From positions 19,887,292 to 19,951,291 of the forward strand of contig NC_054751.1 in the NCBI RefSeq assembly GCF_018143015.1: a DNA stretch of 64,000 nt, written 5' to 3'. The position numbers and the translations under genes are program-made. Shown in pieces: positions 35,501 to 47,384 of the stretch. Source of the stretch: Lytechinus variegatus. Lineage: Eukaryota > Echinodermata > Echinoidea > Temnopleuroida > Toxopneustidae. Position 1 is the stretch's first letter; the number at the start of each line of letters is the position of its first letter. The notes beneath the pieces were generated by a model. That model worked only from the letters and a program-made list of their open reading frames with translations, did not search any database and was not told where the DNA came from.

Positions 35501-38315
35501 TCAATGTCATACTACGATTATATTTATGTATTGTAAATTTATTTGACTTTACAATAAATGCAGAAACACATTCATATTGCTTTCTTAAAAATGGAAATTT
35601 TCATACCTACTGAAATATCTATCGCTATAATGATTCATATGTGTTCGTGTTGGGGTTTTTTTAGCTTCAATTGCTTGGGCTAATGGACAGAAAGGGGATG
35701 ACCTACGAAAATTTTCCGTTTCTGCTCTTCGCTCCTTCGGGTTTGGTAAAAAGAGTCTTGTTCCTCAGATCAATCTGGAAGCCCGTTGTCTGGGGGAAGA
35801 AATCAGGAGTCATCGTGGCCAGCCATTCGATCCTTCAGATCTCTTAAACAAAGCAAGTGGTAACCTAATGATTCAACTTATCTTTGGTCGTCGATATGGA
35901 TACGAAGACGTCGATTTCATTGGAATTCTTCGCGTGATGAAGGACATGTTTGGTTTCATCGCCGACACTGACCCTGTCAATGTGTTCGAACCGCTCATTC
36001 ATACCCCGTGGTATAAACCCTACCGCGAAATGTTTTACAAGGAAATGGATTTCGCCCGGAATCATATAATCGCTCATCGGGAATCTTTCCAAAAAGACGC
36101 CATCAGGGATTTTGTAGATGCGTTGCTAGCAGACGACATCTCCAACAACTACACCTTGGATGATATGGCGAGGATTGTGCTGGACCTTTTAACCGCCGGT
36201 ACAGATACTACGGCGGTGACTACTTCTTGGGGGATACTTTATTTAGCATCGAATCCTGATGTACAAAAGAAGGTACAATCTAAAAACAGAGAGTAAAAAT
36301 TTACCCAATATTGGGTAAAAAGGGAACATGCATGTTTGCTGGGTATTTTTTTCCCAAAAAATTGGGCAAAATGCATGTTTGAAGGGTAAGTTTCAACGCA
36401 ACATTGAATAAACTTTACAAAATATTTGGTCTCTTTTTACCCAACCAACACACATGTTCCCATTTTACCCAATATTGAGTAAACTTTTTACAGAGTGTAA
36501 TTCTATCGTAAAATTTACAATTTTAATTGATTAATCACTTGGATGGGGCTAAGTTAGTACTGAAAATAGCGTATTTAAAAATGCTTTAAAAAAATCTGAG
36601 AATCATCGATACCCAATAAATCTTCTTATTGTAGTTCACTGGTTACTGATTCACTGTCAACAATCTGGGGTGGATTCTGGAGGTTTTGTCTCAATATAAT
36701 ATGATGTTACTCATAGGTACTGTATTTGTATTCTTGAAGAATGTACCGTCATTTAATAAAAAAAAGAGAGTTTAAGTGTATAAACTTGTGATGTTAGTGG
36801 TTGTATATACATTCGTATCATGTTTGAATAATTTACAAAAGATGACAAGCCTCGGGCGTACTTCTTGCACCATTCAAAATACCCTCAGTGCGCTAGATCG
36901 CCGCGCGCACTGAGGGTATTGAGGGCACTGAGGGCGCGCCGGTTCGATCGCAACCAAACGATAATCACACCTGTACATTTATACTTTAACGACCTTGAAG
37001 CAATGTATTGAATTTATCAAAGTTATGTGATATAAAGTGGCAAAGTAATGGCAAGGTGTCATGACTTGGCTAATGCTATCATTCAATCTGAACATACAGG
37101 TGCAAGAGGAGTTAGACGCAATTATCGGGCATGGCCGACAACCAAATATTGATGACCGCGCAAATCTTCCATATTGTGACGCCACTCTGATGGAGATTAT
37201 GCGAATCCGCCCAGTTGGGCCGATCGCCCTGCCGCACATGACGTCAGCAGATGCCACTCTTGGACCTTACACCATTCCTAAGGGGACCATAGTTATCCCT
37301 AACCTGTGGGCTGTCCATCATGATCCCAAAGACTGGTGTGATCCACACGAATTCAACCCTGATAGATTTCTGAGTGCCGATGGTCAGACTGTCGTCAAGA
37401 ATGAGGCTTGGATGCCATTCAGCACAGGTATGATAAGAATTGGTATCGATCTACTTAACATTAGTATTATCATGATTTTTTTTTTGCTTATATTATCAAA
37501 AGGCATCATGTGACCATACGTAGGCTGACATTTCCTCGATCAGCCCCACCCTTCCCTGTTTGATAGCCAGCTAGATACCGCCTTCCTGAGCAAAAAATAT
37601 AACACCAAATATCTATAGTAATATTGAATAAATTAGGTGAGACTGAGAGGCACTTACTGAATTAATGCCCCTCCAAGGTGTATAATATCCCTCGGTAGTA
37701 CATTGTGTCCAGCACGGTCTGGGGGTCCTGCCTGTTACTGCTGAACACGTACTTGACTTGACCTTAACTCTCCGGACTCAGAACTCTCAACTGACCTAAT
37801 TGACACTGACTGACTCTTAATTGGGGTACAAAATTATTTGGGGGTATTGCGGGCGCGCCGTGCGTAATGTTCACTCATGCACGGAGGTGAGTGCAGGGCT
37901 ATTAATCGTCTATATGGCCGGTTAACCCCTGGCGACATTGTTTAACGACCCTATCTTATTCACTGAGTTTTACCAAAGACTTATATCAAGGTTCAAGTTA
38001 AACCAGAATCAAGAACACGAGCTTAGTTTGTTTTTCTTTTACCGAGAATGAGATTACAATATGAAGCAATATACTTCGTTCACTTATCTTACTCCCCTCC
38101 CCCCCCCCCCCCCCTCACCCTCCCGCCCCTCTCCAGGTCGCCGTGAATGTCTTGGTAGTCAGCTTGCTAAGATGGAGACATTTCTACTCTTCACCAACCT
38201 CTTCCAGCAGTTCGAATTCAAACTTCCTCCTGATCAACCAACCCACACCATGCGAGGACAACCTGGGCTTACAATGCCACCAGAAAGCTATAAGATCTGT
38301 GCCTCTGAACGATGA
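32544..38315 (+). CDS. Cytochrome P450, CYP2 clan, gene 3 (four exons, C-helix Trp replaced)
   Basis: Exons 32544-32877, 35665-36272, 37100-37427 and 38137-38315; lengths 334/608/328/179, 482 residues, stop TGA, AATAAA at 38498-38503. Predicted ER-anchored monooxygenase (anchor 3-23, LPPGPW hinge). It keeps AGTDTT (I-helix), EIMR (K-helix), FNPDRF and haem loop FSTGRRECLG. It departs from genes 1-2 at the C-helix: the segment NGKPWDDQR is NGQKGDDLR, so the conserved Trp122 that normally contacts a haem propionate is Gly, while Arg126 remains. The frame is open throughout, so it may be a diverged enzyme or an early decaying one. Its 5' leader is unlike those of genes 1 and 2, suggesting an older duplication or separate regulation. 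Intron 1 holds a MITE and a LINE; intron 2 holds another MITE. Confidence 0.9.
33693..33850. mobile_element. Short MITE (GGGGCGTTTCAT ends) in intron 1 of CYP gene 3
   Basis: GGGGCGTTTCATCAAC at the left is inverted at the right as TTTCATGAAATGCTCC. Internal GTCCGACAAGTTGTCAGA and GTCGGATAAAACGTCTGAC blocks are partly inverted. It is about 158 bp with no coding content. Confidence 0.65.
33915..35570 (+). pseudogene. Decayed LINE in intron 1 of CYP gene 3
   Basis: Scattered frames match reverse transcriptase: WKAFDNIDH (motif A) at about 34173, [14 protein letters not shown] at about 34339, and TDDTN at the catalytic loop position, where the usual YADD is degraded. Then comes an open C-terminal stretch at 34783-35205 ([20 protein letters not shown], then [20 protein letters not shown]). 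Several stops and frame changes precede 34783. The 3' region ends at ACAATAAATG near 35560. It differs from the CR1/L2-like copy at 26101 in its C-terminal signature. Sense orientation relative to the host gene. Confidence 0.8.
36292..36497. mobile_element. MITE with about 50-bp inverted ends in intron 2 of CYP gene 3
   Basis: TTTACCCAATATTGGGTAAA, GGGAACATGCATGTTTG at the left is inverted as CACACATGTTCCC, TTTTACCCAATATTGAGTAAA at the right. About 206 bp, starting 20 bp after the exon 2 donor. Genes 1 and 2 lack it. Confidence 0.75.
36879..36919. repeat. Hairpin with 15-bp perfect arms
   Basis: ATACCCTCAGTGCGC and GCGCACTGAGGGTAT flank an 11-base loop in intron 2 of CYP gene 3. Further CACTGAGGGCGCGCC follows. 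It is unusually GC-rich for this region and probably the core of a small MITE. Confidence 0.8.
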
Positions 38316-40825
38316 ATGTCTTGGATTTATCAGAGACTCTTAAGTTTAGTTTATGTTCATCAGAGTTGTCCAATTTGTAGAAAAAATGTATGTTATCTTT
38401 GTTTTCTCGCTAGTAGAAATTAAATTGCGTCACACTGTGAAGAACCTGGACTTGCTGAAAAGCCTATTATGACTGAATGTAAGTTTTACCGTGATTAAAT
38501 AAATACAATACAAAGAAGGCTACAAAATAGATTTGATTTGGATCGATAAATAAAGACCTGCTAATAAATCAGATTGCTATCAAATATTTTATCGAGCAAA
38601 ATAAAGGTATGGAAGCTAGCAAATTTGAGAATAGTTTGTATAAAGTATTGAAGTGGGAAATCATTTTTTTTAATATCTTCCAGTCACAAAATGTAAACAT
38701 AATTGTATTATACTTATAATGAAAGATATTGAAAACCTTTAAGAACTTTTTACAGATAACCCAGGAACAATTGTCACAAGAAGAATCAGATTCTCCATAA
38801 GTAACATCCACGGGGAATATTAACCCCAATAGAGCTCCTTGCATATATGAGGGGAAGGGGAATTAATTATGAATTATGAATTTCGATTGAAACACATAAA
38901 AAATAAAGCAAGATGAAATAACTACCACTGACCTGTAGGATATATTACACATTTTTTATTTTTATGTTTACGAAACTCTATACAAAGGGCGTCAAATAAT
39001 TTTCCAAGCAAATATGCTTCATCGTTTGATGCCAGCATATTTACAATGCATAACCTAGAATACCTACTGTGTAGGTTAAAGATACAGGGTATACAAATCA
39101 TGTAAGAGATAACAAATTTGGAAATACAAGAGAAATACATAATTCAACGAAAGAACAAAACAGAAAAATGGTAAAACTGATAAGGGGAGTACATGCACTT
39201 GAAGAGAGACTTTAAGTAAATAATAATTAATAGGTTATAAAGCCTGATAAGGGTAAACAGTTACAAGAGGATTTTGTGGATTTGTAAGCAAGGCCACTTA
39301 TGTAAAGTTATTATTTTGAAATAATGGAATAACAAAATCATGTATAACATAGATAATTTAGCAATAGATGGTGTTTGGATAATAAGTAGAAATGAATAAT
39401 ATACTTCATGATTTGGAAATACATACTCAGAGAATATTTAGCGAAGTTATATGAACGGTTTATTGAACAAACGAGTGTACTCATGTAATCATATACTCAT
39501 GCATGTGGCTTGTAATATACCAAAACATCTGGTACAAAATATAGTTTGCATCTTTTAAATTGATGAGATATCTTGGGATGATAATGAAAGAACTCATTCA
39601 TGAGTATGTAATGGCTAATTTACATGGGAGTCATGGATTCCCAAGAAAATATATACACGTATGTAAATGAAAATATTTACCACATAGAGATTCAGTGAAC
39701 TTATATTTTAAATAGATTTTCATAATGTATTTGACTCCATTTAATTGAATTTTATCAATATCTGTTTAAATATATTTGGTGTAGGAAATACATTTAACTC
39801 TCGGGCTAACTCTAATTTTTATTAGTATTGAAATATATGACATAATTAATCGACTTTCAACGCGTGGTTTAAACTTCAAAGGGGGGGGGTAAACCAGGGT
39901 TGCCCCATAGTCACACATTCCTTTTAAATTGGAGCTTAGACATTCGAAATTATAAGACATAGTTTTGAAAATTACGGGATTCCATCCCAAAGGAAATAAA
40001 ATACATTTTTTTTTAATCTCCCGGTTGTCAATTTATTTTGGTGACTGATTGATTTAATAGTTCTCATTCTGCACGTATGATCTGTATGTTGGATATTTGT
40101 CTTGGATTTCTAACAAAGTAAACTCTATTAACGATACATTGTTCAGAAATATTTTTTATTCATATATATTGAAAAAATTGGCTTTTGCTTTTTTTTTAGA
40201 TATAATTTTGATAAAATGTAGTTAATCTATAAATTGCTGTAAGGCAGAGAAAGGTTCTACATGTAAATATAATTGAAGCATATATCATGAATGTAATACT
40301 ATTATCTCATATGGCTTATGTAATGTTCTCTTCATCCCTCGACATACGTTTTTTGCTTATTGTACTAAAGTAATAAAACATACAATATGATAGTAACAAA
40401 TATGTACATTAGGTCCATGTTTTCAATGTCTCAAATTCCCATGATGTGCTTTGCTGAAAAAGAAAGACTTTTACCATGAAAGCCAATATATATATATGTA
40501 TATATATATTATTTTATTATATATTATTTATAACATTTTGTGGTTCAGGCAAGGAGGTCCTAATCGTCAAATTCGTAAAAATTGAAATATTGTATAATTC
40601 AAACAATAAAAAACAAAAGAAATAGTGAGTGAGTGACATCATCGACTCTCTCATTTGGATGTAACTGGCTCGTTCATATAACTATTTTGTTAAGAATAAC
40701 CGAAACTTTGAAATGTTATATCTTTCTTATTTTACATCCAATTTTGATGAAATTTTCAGCATTGTGCTTGTCTGATTTTTCTCTATTGATTCAAATCAAC
40801 ATTTTTCTGAGGTGGACTTGACCTT
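38316..40825. other. AT-rich intergenic DNA after CYP gene 3
   Basis: Contains the likely polyadenylation signal of CYP gene 3 (AATAAA, 38498-38503) and short TA tracts near 40490-40530. No open frame with a recognisable domain and no clear repeat was found. Confidence 0.6.
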
Positions 40826-43405
40826 TATTATACTGCATTGCATGGCTCCCACTTACCTCAGTAAACTCCTAACATTGAAATCACCCATCCAGTCTTATAT
40901 GCAGACTCCGAAGTCTCCATGACACCATGCTCCTCAGTCACCCACCTTTTAAAACAAAAATTACACTAGGTGATCGTGCCTTTGTAAGTGCTGCACCAAA
41001 TTCTGGAATAGTCTCCCTTCCTCAATAAGAAACGCATTGTATGCTACCTTGTTCATAACTTAACTAAAAACCTACCATTTCCAAAGAGTTCCAATAGATT
41101 AGTCACTTGTTTTTGTATAATTTGTATGGACAGTAGGCTTCCCTTTCCCATAATTATAATTTTTAAATCGCAATTTTGTATACTTATCTTGTAATGCGCA
41201 GTATAGAAAATTGCGTAATATAAATATAGGCCTACAATTATTATTATTACTATTAATGAAATGCTCCCTAGGTCTAAATATAAAATCACAAATTTCAGCT
41301 CGTGCTTCACGCTTGCAATGTTTGATTAGTAAGATACGTATCATAATCATGTTTACAAAAATTACTTCATCATGTGTTTAGATTTAATTCTAAAAATTAA
41401 ATCAGTTCGCGCTTGGTGATCGTATTATAGCTGAGTAAGCTGAATATGTTAAGATATGTCTACTCTCCATGAATTCTGAATAAAAAATAATCCTTAAGAT
41501 GTCCTTTTTGGGGGTCCGTCACAGGCGGATCCAGGTAGAAGCCCATCTGGCCCGTGCCCCCCCCCCCCCTTGAGAGGCACAAAAATTCTTTAAGGGAATA
41601 TGCCGTGCATACATGCATACGCAAGTGAGGACCTCTTTTCTTTTCTTTTTTGCTTGTCAGATTTTTCCTGGAAGAAAATTACCTCGATTTGGTAGTGAAG
41701 ACCCCTCACTTATCATTTGACTCCACATAATTTGCCGGCGCCGCCACCCCCCCCCCCAAGCCGTGACCCACTGTGGCACTGATGAGAGTCCCGTGTCAAA
41801 GGCTGCTGGGAATTCCCCGAGTTACAAAAGATATACGGACAAACATCACACAAATTTTTGTACACGTCATGATTTATGCACCACTTATACCACGTAGATC
41901 TATACTGCAAGTGGAAAGTAAACAAGTGCAGATGATTCCTGATTAAAACATCGCCAATTTCAACTGACAATATTTAAAAGGTAAGTGAAATATAGTCATC
42001 CCATGACATTTTTAAAGATTTTGTTGTACCGGTACGTGATTAGTATATTTTACTGCGTGACTGATAGCGCGAGCTATGTGTATTTATATTTTATGTCGAC
42101 ATAATTATAGGGCCTATAGTTCTTCATCTTCTGATCTCTCTTGCCTTGAAGGTCATTGTCTTCCAAATTATATATTTAGTGAAATGAAACATTGATGCTC
42201 TTTGTAAATAGGCGAGCTGTTATTGTAATTATATTATAAACTGTTAGTGATCGTATTCGAACTACGCACGTAGGTCCATTAACAGGACTTATGTCAAAAT
42301 TCACAATGATAACGTTGGAACTTATGAGATTCTATCACAAGGGTGACAATTCATTAAAAAAAGACGGAAAACAGCTCGCGCTTCGCGCCGGCATCATTTA
42401 TTTAGGGAGATATTATCAAAGTCACTTCTATTAAAAAAAACTCCAATCTCCCTCCGTAATTGTATTATCATCTTTTTTATCTTATCTTATCTCCTACTCT
42501 ATCTTGTGTGTTTTTGCGTTGTGTGGGTGTGTGTAGGCTAGGGTTGCAAAATTCCCGGGAATTTTCGAGGTGAAAAATTTCCATGGGAATAAACGGGAAT
42601 TTATTGGGAATTTTCAAGAAATGTTGGGAATTTTCAAAAAGTAGCAATTTTCTGATATTTATATGGCAGATGACGCTTGATGGTGCTTTGTCAGCAAGTT
42701 TCAAGCCAAATATTATGCTAAGACAGTCAGACAAGGCTGAATTTCAATGAACTTCATGTAAAAGTTGATTTACTGTATTAGTGGCTGAATGGTATACGTG
42801 TGATGGAAGTATAGGCCCTGTGTACACTGCAAATGCTTTACACAACGAATATACATTGTTCATGGAATGATGCCTATTGGATATTCTGATCTATTTGCAG
42901 ATGATGAGAATAAAAAATGATAATTATAACATAATATTGTCGTTATTAGCATTATTATCATTATTGTTTTTATTATCATTACTTTATTTCTCAGTTATTT
43001 CTGCATAGCAAATGTGGGAACTTGGTGCTGTTTGCGGCGTTAATTTGATGTGTATAAATACAGATTGCTGGTTCAAGCTCAGAGTTTATTTCAGTTCAAT
43101 TAACCCTCTCAGAAATAAACATTTTGTTCATTATTTTCATAATAATAGATCAAATTAAATGAAACTGATATGAGATTGTCATTTAATATCACAAAAATAA
43201 GAAATTAATAAGTTTTTCAATATAAATCAAGGTCAAAGGTTATTTGAGGTCAACAAACTTAGTGCATGTTTCTTCCCTCCCTTTGTGAAAAAAGTATTCA
43301 TCTTGATTGTTTTCAAAGTCAGCCATTATATTGTTATTTCTTAACCCCCCCCCCCTCCTTCAGGGGTGGAGGGGGCATCTCGGAAATAAATTAGTAATGT
43401 AACAT
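40826..43405. repeat. Tandem segmental duplication, copy 1
   Basis: Runs collinear with 43974-46795. Shared landmarks: the LINE tail (40836), a GGCGGATCCAGG/poly-C block (41525-41572), an ATCATTTGACTCCAC segment (41716), GCGCGAGCTATG (42067), the first part of the GGGTTGCAAAATTCC element (42541), and GGGGCATCTC (43373). Compared with copy 2 it lacks about 225 bp after 41700, and it stops inside the hAT-like element. No gene lies within it. Confidence 0.85.
40836..41250 (+). mobile_element. CR1/L2-like LINE 3' remnant (copy 1)
   Basis: Nucleotide match to the end of the LINE at 26101: segments equivalent to APTYLSELL, the KTKITLGDRAFVSAAP region and WNSLPSSIRNA, interrupted by small indels. 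The same GCGCAGTATAG...GCGTAATATAAAT tail and (ATT)n follow. Only the last 400 bp remain. Confidence 0.75.
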
Positions 43406-43549
43406 TGTTTGTTCCTGGACCTGATTTTTCCCATGAAAATTTAAAAAGCAAATCAATTCATATTGAAATCATATGAAAAAATCAACACTACAAAATCTAA
43501 CTACCTTAAAAAAAAATTAAAGACCCAAGCCAGCGCCATAGCTGCTGGT

Positions 43550-43870
43550 GGGATTCGTCTGCAGGCACAGACCTTGATTGAAACTTTGATCAACAGGTGG
43601 GTCTCCACGCAAAGACTAGCACATAAAATCTTGCTGTTTCCTGAGCGAGAGGGCCTTCAGTACGCAAGGAATGAGTAGGCTGCACATTTAGACCCTTAAA
43701 TTGAGTGAAGGCCTTGCACAGCAGACTAGTTCAAGCCCTTCACTCAAGAAAAGTGGTCTGGATATGCAGCCCAAGGTTTCTGCAAATGACAAAATGTCCT
43801 TCCGTTCAACGGAAAGTTTGTGCTAGTCTTGTGTGAAGACCCACTTGTGGATCAAAGTTTCAATAAGGTT
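43550..43870. mobile_element. Foldback element between the two segmental copies
   Basis: The left half reads CAGACCTTGATTGAAACTTTGATC, then GTGGGTCTCCACGC and GACTAGCACA. The right half carries the complements in reverse order, TGTGCTAGTC, GTGTGAAGACCCAC, GATCAAAGTTTCAATAAGGTTCTG. Arms are about 140 bp with mismatches. The related short copy at 14263 shares GAGCGAGAGGGC. Confidence 0.65.
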
Positions 43871-43875
43871 CTGTA

Positions 43876-44395
43876 ATTCCCCCAAATTCTCCCATGTAAC
43901 ACCCCTACTTCATGATCTGCACTGGTTTCCACTTATGTCAGCGAATTAAATTCAAAATAATGTTGTTCACATTTAAGATACTGCATTGCATGGCTCCCAC
44001 TTACCTTAGTTAACTCCTAACATTGAAATCACCCACCCAGTCGTATATGCAGACTCCGAAGTCTCCATAACACCATGCTCCTCGGTCACCCACCTTTTAA
44101 AACAAAAATTACACTAAGTGATCGTGCCTTTGTAAGTGCTGCACCCAAATTCTGGAAAAGTCTCCCTTCCTCAATAAGAAACGCATTATATGCTACCTTG
44201 TTCATAACTTAACTAAAAACCTACCATTTCCAAAGAGTTCCAATAGATTAGTCACTTGTTGTTGTATAATTTTTATAGACAGTAGGCTTCCCTTTCCCAT
44301 AATTATAATTTATAAATCGCAATTTTGTATACTTATCTTGTAATGCGTAATATAAATAGAGGCCTACAATTATCATTATTACTATTAATGAAATG
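43876..44395 (+). mobile_element. CR1/L2-like LINE 3' remnant (copy 2)
   Basis: Longer than copy 1: it begins at the NSPKFSHV/HWFPL-equivalent region and runs to the GTAATGCGTAATATAAAT tail and ATT repeats. Matches 27180-27760 of the intact LINE with many small indels. Non-coding. Confidence 0.75.
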
Positions 44396-46795
44396 CTTCC
44401 AAAGGTCTAAATATAAAATCACAAATTTCAGCTCGCGCTTCGCGCTTGCAATGTTTGATTAGTGAGATACGTATCATTATCTGTTTACAAAAAGTACTTC
44501 ATCATGTGTTTAGATTTAATTCTAAGAATCAAATCAGTCCGCGCTTGGTGATCGTATTATAGCTGAGTAAGCTGACTATGGTAAGATATGTCTGCTCTTC
44601 ATGAATTCCTAATAAACAAAATAATCCTCAAGATGTCCTTTTTGGGGGTCAGTCACAGGCGGATCCAGGTAGAAGCCCATCTGGCCCTTGCCCCCCCCCC
44701 CTTGAGAGGCAAAAAAATTCTTTAAGGGAATATGCCGTGCATACATGCATACGCAAGTGAGGACCTCTTTCCTTTTTTTTTTCGCTTATCAGATTTTTCC
44801 TGGAAGAAAATTACCTCGATTTGGTAGTGAAGACCCTTTTATTACTTGTCAAATTATCCTTTACAAAATGCCCCCCTGGAAAATCCTGAATCAACCCCTG
44901 GAGTCAATAAAAATAAAAATTTTCGCTTTCGCTCGCTATGTTTACTTTTTTTAGTGAGGCAGGTATACGTACCAAGATTACAAAAATTCGCTTATCCTTT
45001 ATGATGGCACAGTCCTTAAAATGTCTCTTTAGGTCAGTATGTCTGGCTATTGATTGAGCGCGCGCTCACTAATCATTTGACTCCACATAATTTGCCGGCG
45101 CCCCCCCCCCCCCATGCCGTGACCCACTGTGGCACTGATGAGAGTCCCGTGTCAAAGGCTGGTGGGAATTCCCCGAGTTACAAAAGATATACGGACAAAC
45201 ATCACACAAATTTTTGTACACGTCATGATTTATGCACCACTTATACCACGTAGATCTATACTGCAAGTGGAAAGTAAACAAGTGCAGATGATTCCTGATT
45301 AAAACATCGCCAATTTCATCTGACAATATTTAAAAGGTAAGTGAAATATAGTCATCCCATGACATTTTTAAAGATTTTGTTGTACCGGTACGTGATTAGT
45401 ATATTTTACTGCGTGATAGCGCGAGCTATGTGTATTTATTTTTTAAGTCGACATAATTATAGGGCCTATAGTTTTTCATCTTCTGATCTCTCTTGCCTTG
45501 AAGGTCATTGTCTTCCAAATTATATATTTAGTGAAATTAAACATTGATGCTCTTTGTAAATAGGCGAGCTGTTATTGTAATTATATTATAAACTGTTAGT
45601 GATCGTATTCGAACTACGCACGTAGGTCCATTAACAGGACTAATGTCAAAATTCACAATGATTTCGTTGGAATTTATGGGATTCTATCACAAGTGTGACA
45701 ATTCATTCAAAAAAACGGAAAACAGCTCGCGCTTCGCGCCGGCATCATTTATTTAGGGAGATATTATCAAAGTCATTTTGTTCACTTCTATCAAAAAAAA
45801 ACTCAAATATCCCTCCGTAATTGTAATTGTATTAATCATCTTGTTTTATCTTATCTTCAACTCTATCTTGTCTTTTTTTTTTAGTTGTGTGGGTGTGTGT
45901 AGGCTAGGGTTGCAAAATTCCCGGGAATTTTCGAGGTGGAAAATTTCCATGGGAATAAACGGGAATTTATTGGGAATTTTCAAGAAATGTTGGGAATTTT
46001 CAAAAAGTAGCAATTTTCTGATTTTTTTATACAGGAATTGAAAGGATTACCCTGGCAGATGATGCTTGATGGTGCTTTGTCAGCAAGTTTCAAGCCAAAT
46101 ATTATGCTAAGACAGTCAGACAAGGCTGAATTTCAGTGAACTTCATGTAAAAGTTGATTTACTGTATTAGTGGCTGAATGGTATACGTGTGATGGAAGTA
46201 TAGGCCATATGTACACTGCAAATGCTTTACACAACGGATATACATTGTTCATGGAATGATGCCTATTGGATATTCTGATCTATTTGCAGATGATGAGAAT
46301 AAAAAATGATAATTATAATATAATATTGTCGTTATTAGCATTATTATCATTATTGTTTTATCATCATTACTTTATTTCTCATTTATTTCTGCATAGCAAA
46401 TGTGGGAACTTGGCGCTGTTTGCGGCGTTAATTTGATGTGTATAAATACAAATTGCTTCAAACTTAAAGTTTATTTCAGTTCAATTAACCCTCTCAGAAA
46501 TAAACATTTTGTTCATTATTTTCATAATAATAGATCAAAATGAATGAAACTGATATGAGATTGTCATTTAATATCACAAAATAAGAAATAAATAACAAGT
46601 TTTTCAATATCAATCAAGGTCAAAGGTCATTTGAGGACAAAAAACTTAGTGCATGTTTTTTCCCCTTCCTTTGTGAAAAAGTATTCATCTTGATTGTTTT
46701 CAAAGTCAGCCATTATATATTGTAATTTCTTAACACCCCCCCCCCCTTTCGGGGGTGGAGGGGCATCTCAGAAATAAATTAGTAATGTAACATTG
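43974..46795. repeat. Tandem segmental duplication, copy 2
   Basis: Same order of landmarks as copy 1: LINE tail 43976, GGCGGATCCAGG 44659, ATCATTTGACTCCAC 45074, GCGCGAGCTATG 45419, GGGTTGCAAAATTCC 45907. The extra segment at about 44836-45062 is absent from copy 1. A perfect AGGTCAAAGGTCA at 46617 is degenerate in copy 1 (about 43229). Confidence 0.85.
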
Positions 46796-47232
46796 TTCTC
46801 TTAACATGTTACTAGTATTATATAAGATTCTCACATAAAAAACCCTTGACATTTAAAGAAAAAATGAAAAACAGTGTAATGCTAAGTTTATTTTTTATCA
46901 TGTTGACTTGAAAAGCTTCATTTTGTACATAATGTTCCATCGTGTTACTGGATACATAATACATGTACTATAAGTATTTATGTAAATTTTGATGAATATT
47001 TTTTATCCTGGGTAATTTAAAAAATGAAGAATAATTTAAATACAAAAGGAAAGTATAATATTTGAGGATATAGATTTATAATTTTGTATTTAAAAACATA
47101 AATTTTCACATTTTTGTGAAAAAAATGAATATTCCCGAAAATTCCAAAATTCCCGGCAGCCGAAAATATCCAAAACTTTCCATGGAAAATTTCGAAAATT
47201 TCCGGAAAGTTTCCAGCCCTTTGCAACCCTAG
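45906..47232. mobile_element. hAT-like non-autonomous element (TAGGGTTGCAAA ends)
   Basis: AGGGTTGCAAAATTCCCGGG and GAAAATTTCCATGGGAA at the left are inverted at the right (TTCCATGGAAAATTTCG, then CCAGCCCTTTGCAACCCT). The termini resemble hAT-type (C/T)AGGGTTGC ends. It sits in GTGTGT repeats, so the target duplication cannot be read. No transposase frame. Only its left two-thirds is present in copy 1 of the segmental duplication. Confidence 0.6.
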
Positions 47233-47384
47233 GTGTGTGTGTGTGTGTGTGTGTGTTTACCTGTAATTATATTTGTGTATTTGTAGGGCCCCGGTTATAA
47301 GCAGTTTTGCTTCTTAGGGGTCCTGAACATTATGTTTGTTATCGTTTGTATTATGTCATTTCTGTAAATATTTTGATGGTTTTT

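Noticed and set aside
41713-41970. Near-identical 85-codon minus-strand frames at 41713 and 45069
   Set aside because: They are the same non-coding segment in the two halves of a segmental duplication; identity reflects recent duplication and no domain is visible.
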